Assembly (NCBI GenBank): GCA_033764775.1
Contig: JANRIQ010000032.1
Span: forward strand, 62,001-126,000
DNA length: 64,000 nt
Source of the DNA: JAWXCE01 sp033764775
Lineage (GTDB): Bacteria > Pseudomonadota > Alphaproteobacteria > Rhizobiales > Rhodomicrobiaceae
Direction of reading: 5' to 3'
The position numbers were made by a program, and so were the translations under genes. Positions 32,364 through 41,427 of this stretch are shown here, one piece after another. Numbering within the stretch: the first letter of the stretch is position 1; every line of letters begins with the position of its first letter. The notes beneath the pieces were generated by a model that saw only the letters and a program-made list of their open reading frames with translations, did no database searches and was not told where the DNA came from.

Positions 32364-34299
32364 AAACTTCATTCTGGCGATCGTGCTCTCCATCGTCGTT
32401 CTCGTGGTGTGGCAGGTGATGTTCGCCGTGCCCGAGGCGCAAAGGCTGCGTCAGGAGCAGCAGCGCCAGGCCGCCCAGCAGCAGACCGCGCCGGTTCAGC
32501 CCACAGGCGATGCCCCGGGCGCCCCCGCCGCGCCAGGCGGCGCGCCCTCAGCCCCCGGCGTCCAGCCCGCGCCAGGCGCTCCCGTGCCGCCCGCCGCCGT
32601 CTCCCAGCCGCGCGACGTTGCGCTTCAGGCGTCGCCCCGCCTGCCGATCGACACGCCCGCGCTGAAAGGCTCCATCGCGCTGCGCGGCGCGCGGATCGAC
32701 GACATCGTCCTCAAGAACTACCGCGTGACGGTCAACCCGGCGTCGGACAACGTCATTCTGTTCTCGCCGTCGCGCTCGCCGGAGCCGTTCTACGCTGAGT
32801 GGGGCTGGGTGCAGGCTGGCGGCGAGCCGGTCAAGCTGCCGACGGCCGAGACCGTGTGGACGGCGCAGTTCGCCGGGCCGCTCACTCCCGCCGCGCCGCT
32901 CACGCTCACCTACGACAACGGCGAAGGCCTGATTTTCAGCAACACCATCGCCGTGGACGACCGCTTCCTGTTCACCTTCACCCAGAGCGTGGAGAACAAG
33001 TCCGGCAAGGTGGTGACGCTCAGCCCTTACGCGCTCATCTCGCGCCACGGCGTGCCCAAGACGGAAGGCTTCTTCATCCAGCATGAGGGCCTGATCGGCG
33101 TTCCCGGCGACGGATCGCTGCAGGAGATCGACTACACCGACCTGACCGGCCATGAGGACTTCCGCAATCCGGCCGTGCGCGAGCGCCGCCAGGCGTTCAG
33201 CGGCGTCGAGGGCGGCTGGCTCGGCATCACCGACAAATACTGGGCCGCCGCGCTCATCCCCGACCAGAAAACGCCGAGCAATTTCCGCTTCGGCGCGCGG
33301 GACCAGGCCGGGCGCGCGCATTTCCAAACCGATTACGTGGCGCCGCCGGTATCGGTGCAGCCGAACGCATCGCATTCGGTGACAGGGCGTCTTTTCGCCG
33401 GCGCCAAACAAGTGACCGTGATCGACCAATACAAAGCCGAGCATGGCGTCAACAAATTCGAGTACCTCATCGACTGGGGTTGGTTCTATTTCATCACCAA
33501 GCCGTTGTTTTACGTGCTCGATTACTTCTACAAGTTATTCGGCAATTTCGGCGTCTCGATCCTCGTGGTGACGGTCTTGATCAAGGCGCTGTTCTTCCCG
33601 CTCGCGAACAAATCTTACGCGGCAATGTCCAAGTTGAAAAAACTGCAGCCGGACATGTTGCGCATCCGCGAGCGCTACAAGGACGACAAGATGCGCCAGC
33701 AGCAGGAGATGATGGCGCTCTACAAAAAGGAGAAGGTGAACCCGCTTTCGGGCTGCTTGCCGGTGTTGATCCAGATCCCGGTGTTCTTCGCGCTCTACAA
33801 GGTGCTGTTCATCACCATCGAGATGCGGCACGCGCCGTTTTTCGGGTGGATCCAGGATTTGTCGGCGCCGGATCCGACCTCCATCTTCAACCTGTTCGGA
33901 CTGCTGCCGTTTGAAGTTCCGGCGTTGCTGCTCGTCGGCGTGTGGCCGATCCTCATGGGCGTGACGATGTTGGTGCAGATGAAGCTGAACCCGACCCCGA
34001 CCGACCCCATCCAGCAGCAGATTTTCACGTGGATGCCCGTGTTGTTCACCTTCATGCTTGCGTCGTTTCCGGCCGGTCTCGTCATTTACTGGACGTGGAA
34101 CAACCTACTGTCGATCATCCAGCAATGGGTGATCATGGAGCGGCACGGGGTGAAGGTGGAACTGTGGGACAACATGGGCATGGGCGGCGGCAAACTGGCC
34201 TCCACGCCCACACCCACGTCGGCTCCGACGCCGTCTTCCAATGCGCCGAAATCCGGCGGTCAGCGCGGCGGCAAGCCCAGAAACCAGCGCCGCGGCTAG
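32350..34299 (+). CDS. yidC: Membrane protein insertase YidC
   Basis: Inner-membrane insertase/chaperone of 649 aa. Helix 1 (about 6-24, FILAIVLSIVVLVVW) is followed by a Gln/Pro/Ala linker (35-90), a large periplasmic beta domain to about residue 370, and the conserved five-helix core with FGVSILVVTVLIKALFFPL, the cytoplasmic coiled loop KMRQQQEMMALYKKEKVNPL and LIQIPVFFALYKVLF. The C-terminal tail is Gly/Lys/Arg rich. The start at 32350 lies inside the rnpA end. The intervening yidD gene of many genomes is absent. Confidence 0.97.
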   Translation: MDDNKNFILAIVLSIVVLVVWQVMFAVPEAQRLRQEQQRQAAQQQTAPVQPTGDAPGAPAAPGGAPSAPGVQPAPGAPVPPAAVSQPRDVALQASPRLPIDTPALKGSIALRGARIDDIVLKNYRVTVNPASDNVILFSPSRSPEPFYAEWGWVQAGGEPVKLPTAETVWTAQFAGPLTPAAPLTLTYDNGEGLIFSNTIAVDDRFLFTFTQSVENKSGKVVTLSPYALISRHGVPKTEGFFIQHEGLIGVPGDGSLQEIDYTDLTGHEDFRNPAVRERRQAFSGVEGGWLGITDKYWAAALIPDQKTPSNFRFGARDQAGRAHFQTDYVAPPVSVQPNASHSVTGRLFAGAKQVTVIDQYKAEHGVNKFEYLIDWGWFYFITKPLFYVLDYFYKLFGNFGVSILVVTVLIKALFFPLANKSYAAMSKLKKLQPDMLRIRERYKDDKMRQQQEMMALYKKEKVNPLSGCLPVLIQIPVFFALYKVLFITIEMRHAPFFGWIQDLSAPDPTSIFNLFGLLPFEVPALLLVGVWPILMGVTMLVQMKLNPTPTDPIQQQIFTWMPVLFTFMLASFPAGLVIYWTWNNLLSIIQQWVIMERHGVKVELWDNMGMGGGKLASTPTPTSAPTPSSNAPKSGGQRGGKPRNQRRG

Positions 34300-34329
34300 A
34301 GGCGGCGGCTCCCCGCCGAGAGCCCGGAC

Positions 34330-35019
34330 ATGATCGACGACAGCGCAACCGGCCCCGCCGACGAAGCGCCGACCCAGGACCTGAGCGAGGCGGCGCGCCG
34401 CCTGTTTGCCGCGCCATGCGAGTTCGTGAAGGGCGTCGTGGCGGTGGAAGGCCTGCCCGAGAGCGACAAGCCGGAGGTGGCATTCGCCGGGCGCTCAAAC
34501 GTCGGCAAATCGAGCCTCATCAACGCGCTCGTCGGGCGCTCGGGCCTGGCGCGCACGTCGAACACGCCGGGCCGCACCCAGGAAATCAACTTTTTCGATC
34601 TGGGCGGACGCCTACACCTGGTCGACCTGCCGGGCTATGGCTACGCCGAGGCGCCCAAAAAGCGCGTCAAGGCGTGGAACGACCTCATCCGCAATTATCT
34701 GCGCGGGCGCGTGCAGCTGCGGCGCGTGTATCTCCTCATAGACAGCAGGCATGGGGTCAAACCCATCGACATGGAGATCATGACGCTTTTGGACGACTCC
34801 GCCGTGTCGTATCAGGCGGTGCTGACCAAGATCGATAAGCTGAAGCCGTCGGAGATCGAGCCGGCCAAGGCGGCGCTCGCCGCTAAGCTCGCCAAGCGCC
34901 CGGCGGCGTACCCGACGCAGATGGCCACGTCGGCCGCCAAGGGGATCGGCTTCGAGGCGTTGCGCGAGGCCATCGCCGAGTTTGACCCCGCGCGCGGCCA
35001 ATCAGACGGCCGCGGCTAG
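34330..35019 (+). CDS. engB: Ribosome biogenesis GTPase EngB (YihA/YsxC)
   Basis: GTPase of 229 aa. G1 is GRSNVGKSS (54-62), the switch sequence is RTSNTPGRTQEINFF, G3 is DLPGYG (about 98-103), G4 is TKID and the G5 region includes TSAAKG. It assists late assembly of the 50S subunit. The order yidC-engB is common in alphaproteobacteria. Its TAG stop overlaps the stop of the convergent ABM gene (CTAG). Confidence 0.96.
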   Translation: MIDDSATGPADEAPTQDLSEAARRLFAAPCEFVKGVVAVEGLPESDKPEVAFAGRSNVGKSSLINALVGRSGLARTSNTPGRTQEINFFDLGGRLHLVDLPGYGYAEAPKKRVKAWNDLIRNYLRGRVQLRRVYLLIDSRHGVKPIDMEIMTLLDDSAVSYQAVLTKIDKLKPSEIEPAKAALAAKLAKRPAAYPTQMATSAAKGIGFEALREAIAEFDPARGQSDGRG

Positions 35020-35303
35020 ATGAGCTCGCCCGTAATGCGCGTGCGTTCCGAAATAAGCGGCCCCGCCTCGGCGCGAAACGCCGCCATGTGCGAGCTGGCG
35101 TCATGGGCGGCGAGCGCAGCCTCGTCGTCATAGACCTCGAACAGCACAAAGCCATCCGCGTCGTCCGCCCGCGTCATCACATCGAAGCGGCGACACCCCG
35201 GCTCATGGGCAAGGCAGAACGCCGCGTGACGCCCGAGCCGCTCGCGCAGGGCCTCGCGGTCGCCCGGCTTCGCCCGCACATGCACGCACAGCGCCACAGC
35301 CAT
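35016..35303 (-). CDS. Antibiotic biosynthesis monooxygenase (ABM) domain protein
   Basis: Protein of 95 aa that matches the small ferredoxin-like ABM/YgiN fold: VALCVHVRAKPGDREALRER, the core EPGCRRFDVM, then GFVLFEVYDDEAALAAH and the His-containing SSHMAAF. Members oxidise quinols or aromatic compounds without cofactor, or serve unknown roles. It follows a secreted-protein gene after one base. Confidence 0.85.
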   Translation of the reverse strand: MAVALCVHVRAKPGDREALRERLGRHAAFCLAHEPGCRRFDVMTRADDADGFVLFEVYDDEAALAAHDASSHMAAFRAEAGPLISERTRITGELI

Positions 35304-35304
35304 G

Positions 35305-35661
35305 CTAAAAGCACCGGATTTCGGCTTCGGCCTGTGCGCGACGCATTTCGGCGACTTTCTCGCGTAAGCTAGGGTCGCTCTTCATCATGGCGGTGCGCTC
35401 GCCGCCGGCCAGGCCCACGCTGATGATGGTTTCGGCCTCGACATATCGCTCATAGGGCAGGATCGACGCGATGACGTCGATCGAGCACGAGCAGCGCTCC
35501 AGCGCGTCGCGCGTCTGGCCGGCGCTCTCCATGCACCCGAAAACATACTCGACCTTCACTGCGGTCGAATAATCGGAGCCGGAAAGGTCGGCGCGAGCGG
35601 GCGCCGCGGCGCTGATCAGCAGGGCGGCGGCCAAGGCGGCGCGCAAAGTGGCCTGCGTCAT
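35305..35661 (-). CDS. Small secreted protein of unknown function
   Basis: Protein of 118 aa with a signal peptide (residues 1-24, AALLISAAAPARA). The mature part has four cysteines, in FGCMES, ERCSCS and the C-terminal IRCF, which could form two disulfide bonds. A patch PYERYVEAETI lies in the middle. I do not recognise the family. It overlaps the upstream secreted-protein gene by 4 bases, so the two are made together. Confidence 0.68.
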   Translation of the reverse strand: MTQATLRAALAAALLISAAAPARADLSGSDYSTAVKVEYVFGCMESAGQTRDALERCSCSIDVIASILPYERYVEAETIISVGLAGGERTAMMKSDPSLREKVAEMRRAQAEAEIRCF

Positions 35662-36380
35662 TTCTTCCCCTCCTCCTGATAGCGCGCAAATGTCATGCGC
35701 TCGTCGATGAACGGTTGCGCGGGGCCGGCGACGGCGGTGTTCGGCACATAGATACGCGCTTCATAGAGGCCGCCCGGAACTGCGTCGCTGACGACATATT
35801 CGTAAATCTTCGCGTGGAAAATCTCCATCGCCGCGGCCTGAGGGTCGCCCAGATAGGGCTGGATGGTAAGTTTGTAGCCTGCGACTTCCCGGCCCTCGAA
35901 ATTGAATGTGATCTCCTCGATCTTGGCTTTGTCGCGGAAAGCCTGGCGCACGCGGTTGCGGAAATACGCCGGTTCGCCCTTGATGTGGCGCTTCATTCGG
36001 CCGAGGTCCCACTCCATCAGCATCATGATGGCGATGTTGTTGCGCGTGTCGAGCAGCGGCCCGTGCGAGCGGCCGCGGTCGCCGGTGAACATGTCGAACA
36101 CCACGTCTTTGCCCGTGGAGCCTTCCGTCTGCCGGGTGATGTTGAGCGTCATCTCGTCCGTAAAGCCTGGGCCGAACGACTCCTTATCGGATGTCTTCAG
36201 CTCGAACGAATACACCAACTTGCTGGGGGCTGCGAGCTTCTCCAGATAGGGTGCGTCGAAGATTAAGCTTTGCGCGTCCTTCGTTCCGGCTGCAAAGCTT
36301 GGCTGACAGACGAGCGCGCCGAGCAACGCGGCCAGCACAGTTCGCGCGATTTTCGCTCTCGTTTTGGGCATCAATGACAC
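35658..36380 (-). CDS. Secreted protein of unknown function
   Basis: Protein of 240 aa from a GTG at 36380 with GGGAG eight bases ahead; an ATG at 36371 and a GTG at 36395 are alternatives. A signal peptide ends at about residue 32 (ALLGALVCQPSFA). The mature protein shows beta-type alternation (LVYSFELKT, EMTLNITRQ, ITFNFEGREVAGYKLTI), as in lipid- or polymer-binding periplasmic proteins. No catalytic motif is visible. It is coupled by a 4-base overlap to the cysteine-rich small protein. Confidence 0.68.
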   Translation of the reverse strand: MSLMPKTRAKIARTVLAALLGALVCQPSFAAGTKDAQSLIFDAPYLEKLAAPSKLVYSFELKTSDKESFGPGFTDEMTLNITRQTEGSTGKDVVFDMFTGDRGRSHGPLLDTRNNIAIMMLMEWDLGRMKRHIKGEPAYFRNRVRQAFRDKAKIEEITFNFEGREVAGYKLTIQPYLGDPQAAAMEIFHAKIYEYVVSDAVPGGLYEARIYVPNTAVAGPAQPFIDERMTFARYQEEGKK

Positions 36381-36432
36381 GTTTTCCACTCCCACACGCC
36401 TTTATGATTGGATTGCGACTGAAGGCGTTCGC

Positions 36433-37122
36433 CTAGTCGGTTCTCAGAATGAAGCCCACGCCTCGAACGGTTTGGATCACCGAACGCCCGCCACGGCCCA
36501 TCCCTGCGAGCTTTTTACGCAGGTAACCCACATATACGTCCACCACGTTGATCGAGACGCCGCCTTGTCCTTGCCACAGCGCGTCAAAAATCTGTGAACG
36601 CGAGAGCGCCTGCCCCTCGTGCTTAACAAAATACTCGAACAGCTCGTACTCGCGCTCGGTCAGGTCGATGCGCTTGTCGCGCCATTCGATCTCGCGAAGC
36701 TTGGGGTTGAGCGAGAAGGTTTCGCCGCGCTTCTCCTCCCGCGCCGCCCCCGTCTGCGTTTGCCGGCGCTTTTGCGCCTTCACCCGCGCGAGCAGTTCCT
36801 GAAACGCGAAAGGCTTCGTCATGTAGTCGTCAGCCCCGGCCGACAGCCCCTCCACCCTGTCCGGCACAGCGTCGCGGGCGGAGAGCATGATGATGGGCGC
36901 CGTCGCGTTCAGCCCCTCGGCGCGCAGGCGGCGGCAAACCTCGATGCCGGAGGCGCCAGGGAGGATGATGTCGAGGATGATCGTGTCGTAGGCAGTGTTC
37001 CGGGCGGTGTCGATGGCCTCTTCACCCGTTCGGGCGCAGTCGACGTCGTAACCCTCAAGCTCGAAGGCGCGCTTGAGCAGCGAAGCGATGTCTTCGTCGT
37101 CCTCCACGATCAAAATCGGCAT
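36433..37122 (-). CDS. OmpR/PhoB-family response regulator
   Basis: Protein of 229 aa from the ATG at 37122, which has AAGG ahead and lies 7 bases after the kinase gene. The receiver domain has VEDDED near the start, phospho-Asp in DTIILDIILPG (about residue 51) and KPF (about 102). The C-terminal winged helix shows DLTEREYELFEYFVKHEGQA and the recognition-helix region VDVYVGYLRKKL. It acts with the kinase encoded directly upstream. Confidence 0.93.
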   Translation of the reverse strand: MPILIVEDDEDIASLLKRAFELEGYDVDCARTGEEAIDTARNTAYDTIILDIILPGASGIEVCRRLRAEGLNATAPIIMLSARDAVPDRVEGLSAGADDYMTKPFAFQELLARVKAQKRRQTQTGAAREEKRGETFSLNPKLREIEWRDKRIDLTEREYELFEYFVKHEGQALSRSQIFDALWQGQGGVSINVVDVYVGYLRKKLAGMGRGGRSVIQTVRGVGFILRTD

Positions 37123-37129
37123 GGCGACC

Positions 37130-38809
37130 TTAGCTGATTCTGTCTTGAGGGTTGTGCCCCTCAGCCCGCATGTCAATCCTGTTTAGCGATACGATGACGG
37201 AAAGTCCTGGGTTCTGTCCGTCGCCATTCGCGCGGCTGATGCGGCTCGGGCTTTCGAGCGCGATGGCGCCGCGATGCTCCTCGATCACCCATTTGGCGAG
37301 CGCGAGGCCGACGCCGTGGCTGCTTTCGTTGTTTTTCGGGCGGTTCTTGCCGCTGAAAAACCGGTTGAACACCTGCTGCATCTCGTCCGTCGCGATGCCG
37401 CAGCCGTTGTCGCTCACCTCCACGCGCACCGAGCCGCCGTCCGAGAGGGCTTTCACCGCGATGCGCTCGCCCGCGGGCGAATATTTGATGGCGTTGGCGA
37501 TGACGCCGGCGAACACCTGCCGCAGCCAGTCCTTGTCGCCGTTCACGTGCAAATCGCCGGGGCCCACGTCCAAGTCCACGGCCATGTTGCGCTGGCGGGC
37601 GAGCGCCGAGACGTCGTCGAACGCCTCGGCCACCGCGGCGCCGACCTCCATGCGGGAGAGGTTGAGGTCGATGCGTCCGCTCTCGGAGCGCGCAACCCGC
37701 AGCAAATCCTCGATGCGTCGGTTGAGGCGGCGGGCGCGGGCCTGGATCGTCTCCACGCTTTTGCGCAGCGTGGCGGGCAGCTTGTCGTTCGCCTGGCGCA
37801 GCGTGACCTCCGCCTCGCCCAGGATGACGGTGAGAGGCGTGCGCAGTTCATGGCTTACATCGGCGAAAAAGCGGCGGCGGTTCTGGTCGATCTCCTCCAA
37901 CCGTCGGTTGGCGGCGCGCAGTTCGGCCGTGCGGGCGTCCACGGTCTCCTGGAGATGCGATTGGGCGTTGAGCAGTTTGCGCTCGCGTCGCCGCAAGCTC
38001 TCAGCCATGCGGTTGAAGCGCGCCATGAGCAGGGCGAATTCGTCGTGGCCCTTCACGGGCAGACGCGTGTCGAGCCGCCCGCTGGAGACGGCCTTGGCGC
38101 CGGTCACGATTTCGGACGTGCGGCGCAGAATGGAGCTCACCGGCCCGAAATAAAGGAGCGCCGCCAGCGAGAGCGCGCCTGTCAGCACCGCCGTCGCGAT
38201 GAGCGTGAGGTTGCGCTTCAGCTCCTCCATGGCGCGGCGCGTGCCTGAGACCTCGCTGCGCTCGTCCTCCACCGCCTGGGCGAGCATCGGCGCAAAGCCA
38301 AGGCCGAACACGTCCACCATGCGCTTGGCGTTCAGCGTCTTGTCCTCCACGCCCTGTTTGCTCTCGTAAATTTTGAAAATCTGCTCGTCCAGGTTCTTGA
38401 ACATCGCCCGCATGCGCGCGACGGAGAGGCTCTCGGTGGCCTCCGCGTTCTTGGCCTCGTCCGTGTCGAGGAGCGCAACCTGCTGCTCGATCGAGCGGTC
38501 GAGCCGGTCGAACACGGCGTGAACCTGGCTCGTCGCCACGGCGAGGTTCGTGCGGTTCTCGACGGGCCCCTGGCTCAATTCGTTGAGGGCTACGGCGTAA
38601 TCGCTGACGCGCCCCGAGAGCAGGATAAGCAACTCCAACTGCCCCTGCGACGCGAGGATGCGTTCCATGTAGTAATCCGCCTTGCGGATGCCGTCGATGA
38701 GCGCAAAACCAGTCGCCCCCGCCATCAGGGCGCTGCCGCCGAGGAGCGCAAGCGTCTTGAAGCGCAAGGAGCGCGCGAAAATCAGAATGCGTCTGATCCA
38801 GGCGGGCAT
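37130..38809 (-). CDS. Membrane sensor histidine kinase
   Basis: Protein of 559 aa from the ATG at 38809 (another start at 38821 adds four residues). Helix 1 is at about 19-38 and helix 2 at about 206-226, enclosing a helical periplasmic sensor. HAMP and a coiled segment follow, then HisKA (FFADVSHELRTPLTVILGEA) and HATPase (VIANAIKYSP, DNGCGI, HGVGLALAKW). It pairs with the OmpR-type regulator encoded next. The signal is unknown. Confidence 0.92.
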   Translation of the reverse strand: MPAWIRRILIFARSLRFKTLALLGGSALMAGATGFALIDGIRKADYYMERILASQGQLELLILLSGRVSDYAVALNELSQGPVENRTNLAVATSQVHAVFDRLDRSIEQQVALLDTDEAKNAEATESLSVARMRAMFKNLDEQIFKIYESKQGVEDKTLNAKRMVDVFGLGFAPMLAQAVEDERSEVSGTRRAMEELKRNLTLIATAVLTGALSLAALLYFGPVSSILRRTSEIVTGAKAVSSGRLDTRLPVKGHDEFALLMARFNRMAESLRRRERKLLNAQSHLQETVDARTAELRAANRRLEEIDQNRRRFFADVSHELRTPLTVILGEAEVTLRQANDKLPATLRKSVETIQARARRLNRRIEDLLRVARSESGRIDLNLSRMEVGAAVAEAFDDVSALARQRNMAVDLDVGPGDLHVNGDKDWLRQVFAGVIANAIKYSPAGERIAVKALSDGGSVRVEVSDNGCGIATDEMQQVFNRFFSGKNRPKNNESSHGVGLALAKWVIEEHRGAIALESPSRISRANGDGQNPGLSVIVSLNRIDMRAEGHNPQDRIS

Positions 38810-38874
38810 GCAAACACCCATAAATGCGCCGGGGCCTGCGCGTGACGCGTCGGCGGCCGAAGGCGAGAGCGAGC

Positions 38875-39414
38875 CTAGCTCCCGGACGCTTCCATCACCT
38901 TCTTAAGGTTGTCCAGGCCGCCCCGGTAGACGCCTGTCACCGCCTTGACGGCCGCCTCGTCCGAAAGTGCGGGCGGCGGATCGTTGTTCGGGAAGCCGCG
39001 ATAAAAAGCGCCGCTCCACTCGACAGTCGATTTGCCCCCGTCTACCGGCTTCACGGTGATGCGGGATGAGTAATTCGTCACCGGCAGCACAGTCACCTCG
39101 ACCTTGCTGATGGTGTAGGAAAAGCTCATCTTGTCGGGGGCGTATGTCTCCAGCGTTTCGTTGATGACGCCGCCGCCCTGCAAGGTTATGACGCGGGTCG
39201 CCTTCGGGTCGTTGCCGCCTTGCCCCTCGGTCTTGGCGACCGCCGGGTGCCACGAGAAATCCTGGAAGTTGCCGATCTTGGCCCAAACCTTGTCAGCCGG
39301 CGCGTTGATCTCAACGCTTTCGCGCACCTTCTGCCGCGTGGGGCCATGCGCGACCGCCTGACCGATAACCGTCGCGACGCAGGCCGTCGCGAGCACAATT
39401 TGTCTCCAACCCAT
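38875..39414 (-). CDS. Exported SRPBCC (MxaD-like) protein
   Basis: Protein of 179 aa. The ATG at 39414 has a GAGGAAACC site and begins a signal peptide (QIVLATACVATVIGQAVA). The rest is a START-like SRPBCC fold: VRESVEINAPADKVWAKIGN, DFSWHPAV and a final amphipathic helix LDNLKKVMEASG. Periplasmic SRPBCC proteins of this sort include MxaD of methylotrophs, but no methanol dehydrogenase genes are near, so a methylotrophic role is not supported here. It lies 65 bases ahead of the kinase gene. Confidence 0.83.
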   Translation of the reverse strand: MGWRQIVLATACVATVIGQAVAHGPTRQKVRESVEINAPADKVWAKIGNFQDFSWHPAVAKTEGQGGNDPKATRVITLQGGGVINETLETYAPDKMSFSYTISKVEVTVLPVTNYSSRITVKPVDGGKSTVEWSGAFYRGFPNNDPPPALSDEAAVKAVTGVYRGGLDNLKKVMEASGS

Positions 39415-39505
39415 GGTTTCCTCTTGTTGTTCGGATACGGCGAGCCCGCACCGGCTTGTTTTTTGCGGACTATAGCCGCTCGCATCGGTATCGCACAACC
39501 CAAGC

Positions 39506-41347
39506 TTACACCATCGGCGCGACCGCCGGCGTGCGTCCTTTGGGGCGGGGCGCGTAGCCCGAGGCGAGGAGGATGAAGGCGTCCGCCGGCTCCGCCCGAA
39601 TCAGCCCGCGCACGGAGTTGCCGAGCCAAATCGCGTCCGCGTCGGCCAAGTCGCGCAGCGTCAGTACAGCCTCGCAGGCGAGCCGCCGGTCGAGCAGTTC
39701 CGCGCGCAGCACGCCGCCCAGCAGGCCGCAGCTTCGCGCCGGCGTCAGCAACCGCCCGCCTTTCTCGATGAACAGGTTGGTGAAGCTGCCCTCGGTCAGT
39801 TCGCCACGCTCGTTTAGGAACACGGCCTCGTCGACGCCAAGCAGCGTTTGCAGGCGCGCGCGCTCGTCGTCGTAGAAGCGGCGGTTGGTGGTCTTGTGAT
39901 AGAGGAACAGGTTCGAGGAGCGCATGCGCGTCTCGGCGATGGCGAAGCGCAGGGCTGTCTGCGGGACGCTGGGCAGCGGCGTTGAGGCGACGGCGATCTC
40001 CCCGCGGCGGTTCAGAGTCGCACGCACGCGGCGCGGCTCGCCGAAACCATGCACATGGGCGTTGAGCGCCGCGTGGGCCGCCGCCTCGTCGAAGGGATAG
40101 AAGAAGTGCCGGGCCGAGGCGCGCATGCGAGCCAGATGCCCATCGAGCAGCCAAAACCCTGCGTCAGGATCCCAGCGCAATGTTTCGATAAGGTCGAACA
40201 TCGGCGCGGGCGCGGTCAGGAATCGCATCTTGAGCAGGCATTCGTCATACTCCGCGGACGGGTCGCTGTCTTGCACCACGCCGGAGCCGACGCCGATCTC
40301 GCCGCGGCCGTCATTGCCGATCACAAGCGTGCGGATGGCGACGTTGAACGCGCAGTCGCCGCGCGGTTCGATCATGCCGATGGCGCCGGTGTAGACGCCG
40401 CGCGGCCCGGCCTCCAGCTCGCGGATGATCTCCATGGCCCGCACCTTCGGCGCGCCGGTGATCGAGCCGGGCGGGAGCAGGGCGCGGGCCAGCGCGCTAA
40501 GGCCGACGCCGTCGCGCAGGTGGGCGGTCACGGTGGAGGTCATCTGCAGCACGGTCTGATATGTCTCGACGGTGAACAGATCGGGGACGGCGACGCTGCC
40601 GGTTTCCGCAATACGGCCGAGGTCGTTGCGCATCAAATCGACGATCATCAGGTTTTCGGCGCGCGACTTCTCATCGGACGAAAGCCACGCCGAGAGGCGG
40701 GAGTCGTCCTCGGCGTGCAGCCCGCGCGCCGCGGTGCCCTTCATCGGCCGCGTTGTGACGACGCCGCGTTCCACGGCCAGAAAAAGCTCGGGTGAGAACG
40801 ACAGGATGCTCCGGCCGGGCGATAGGATCAGCGCGCCATAGGGCGTCTTCTGGCGCGCGCGCAGATCGCGATAAAGCGCGACCACGTCGCCCTGAATCTC
40901 GAAATCGGCCTTGAAGGTGAAGTTGAGCTGATAGATGTCGCCGGCCGCGATATAATCGAGCGCGGTGCGGAGCCGCTGTTTGTACGCCTCCCGCCTGATG
41001 CGCGGCGTCACTTCGCCAAGGATGTATCCCCCTGTCGCCCGGGCCGCGAGCCACGCGTCGACGCCTACCGCGTCCAATGTTTCGCAGCGCCGGAACAGGC
41101 CGAACCACAACAGCGGTTCGGTTGAGCGCGCGGGCAGGAAGCGCGCGAGCTTCGGCTCGAACGCATGGCCAAACTCGTATGCGAAATAGCCAGCCGCGTA
41201 TAGGCCTTGCGCAACGGCCTTCTCAATGCGTTCGAGCGCCCCCGCGACCTCGTCCGCCGCGTAAGCTTCGACCACGGTCTCGGGGTCGGCGAAAACGCGG
41301 CTGGCGCCGCCCGGCTCAAGACTGTTGTCGAGGAGGATCAAACACAT
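39506..41347 (-). CDS. pabB: Aminodeoxychorismate synthase component I fused to 4-amino-4-deoxychorismate lyase
   Basis: A 613-aa fusion. Residues 1-390 are PabB: IYQLNFTFKADFEI, PERSILSFSPELFL-like region, RPMKGTAARG, DLMRNDLGRIAETGSV, PPGSITGAPKVRAMEII and GDCAFNVAIRTL. Residues 400-613 are a fold-IV PLP enzyme like PabC: LLDGHLARMRASARHF, VFLNERGELTEGSFTNLF and the catalytic-Lys region in LFLYHKTTNRRFYDD. Together they convert chorismate and ammonia to 4-aminobenzoate for folate. The ATG at 41347 opens directly on the domain. The amidotransferase PabA is not in the window. Confidence 0.94.
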   Translation of the reverse strand: MCLILLDNSLEPGGASRVFADPETVVEAYAADEVAGALERIEKAVAQGLYAAGYFAYEFGHAFEPKLARFLPARSTEPLLWFGLFRRCETLDAVGVDAWLAARATGGYILGEVTPRIRREAYKQRLRTALDYIAAGDIYQLNFTFKADFEIQGDVVALYRDLRARQKTPYGALILSPGRSILSFSPELFLAVERGVVTTRPMKGTAARGLHAEDDSRLSAWLSSDEKSRAENLMIVDLMRNDLGRIAETGSVAVPDLFTVETYQTVLQMTSTVTAHLRDGVGLSALARALLPPGSITGAPKVRAMEIIRELEAGPRGVYTGAIGMIEPRGDCAFNVAIRTLVIGNDGRGEIGVGSGVVQDSDPSAEYDECLLKMRFLTAPAPMFDLIETLRWDPDAGFWLLDGHLARMRASARHFFYPFDEAAAHAALNAHVHGFGEPRRVRATLNRRGEIAVASTPLPSVPQTALRFAIAETRMRSSNLFLYHKTTNRRFYDDERARLQTLLGVDEAVFLNERGELTEGSFTNLFIEKGGRLLTPARSCGLLGGVLRAELLDRRLACEAVLTLRDLADADAIWLGNSVRGLIRAEPADAFILLASGYAPRPKGRTPAVAPMV

Positions 41348-41427
41348 CGTATCGAGGCGTCCGGATTTTGACCGGCAGACATGATACGCCGCTCGGCCGC
41401 CGTCAAGCGAAGGCGTCGGCTTTTCCG

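Noticed and set aside
38875..39414. Reading the SRPBCC protein as MxaD of a methanol oxidation cluster
   Set aside because: No mxaF, xoxF, mxaG or related gene is near; only the fold is supported.
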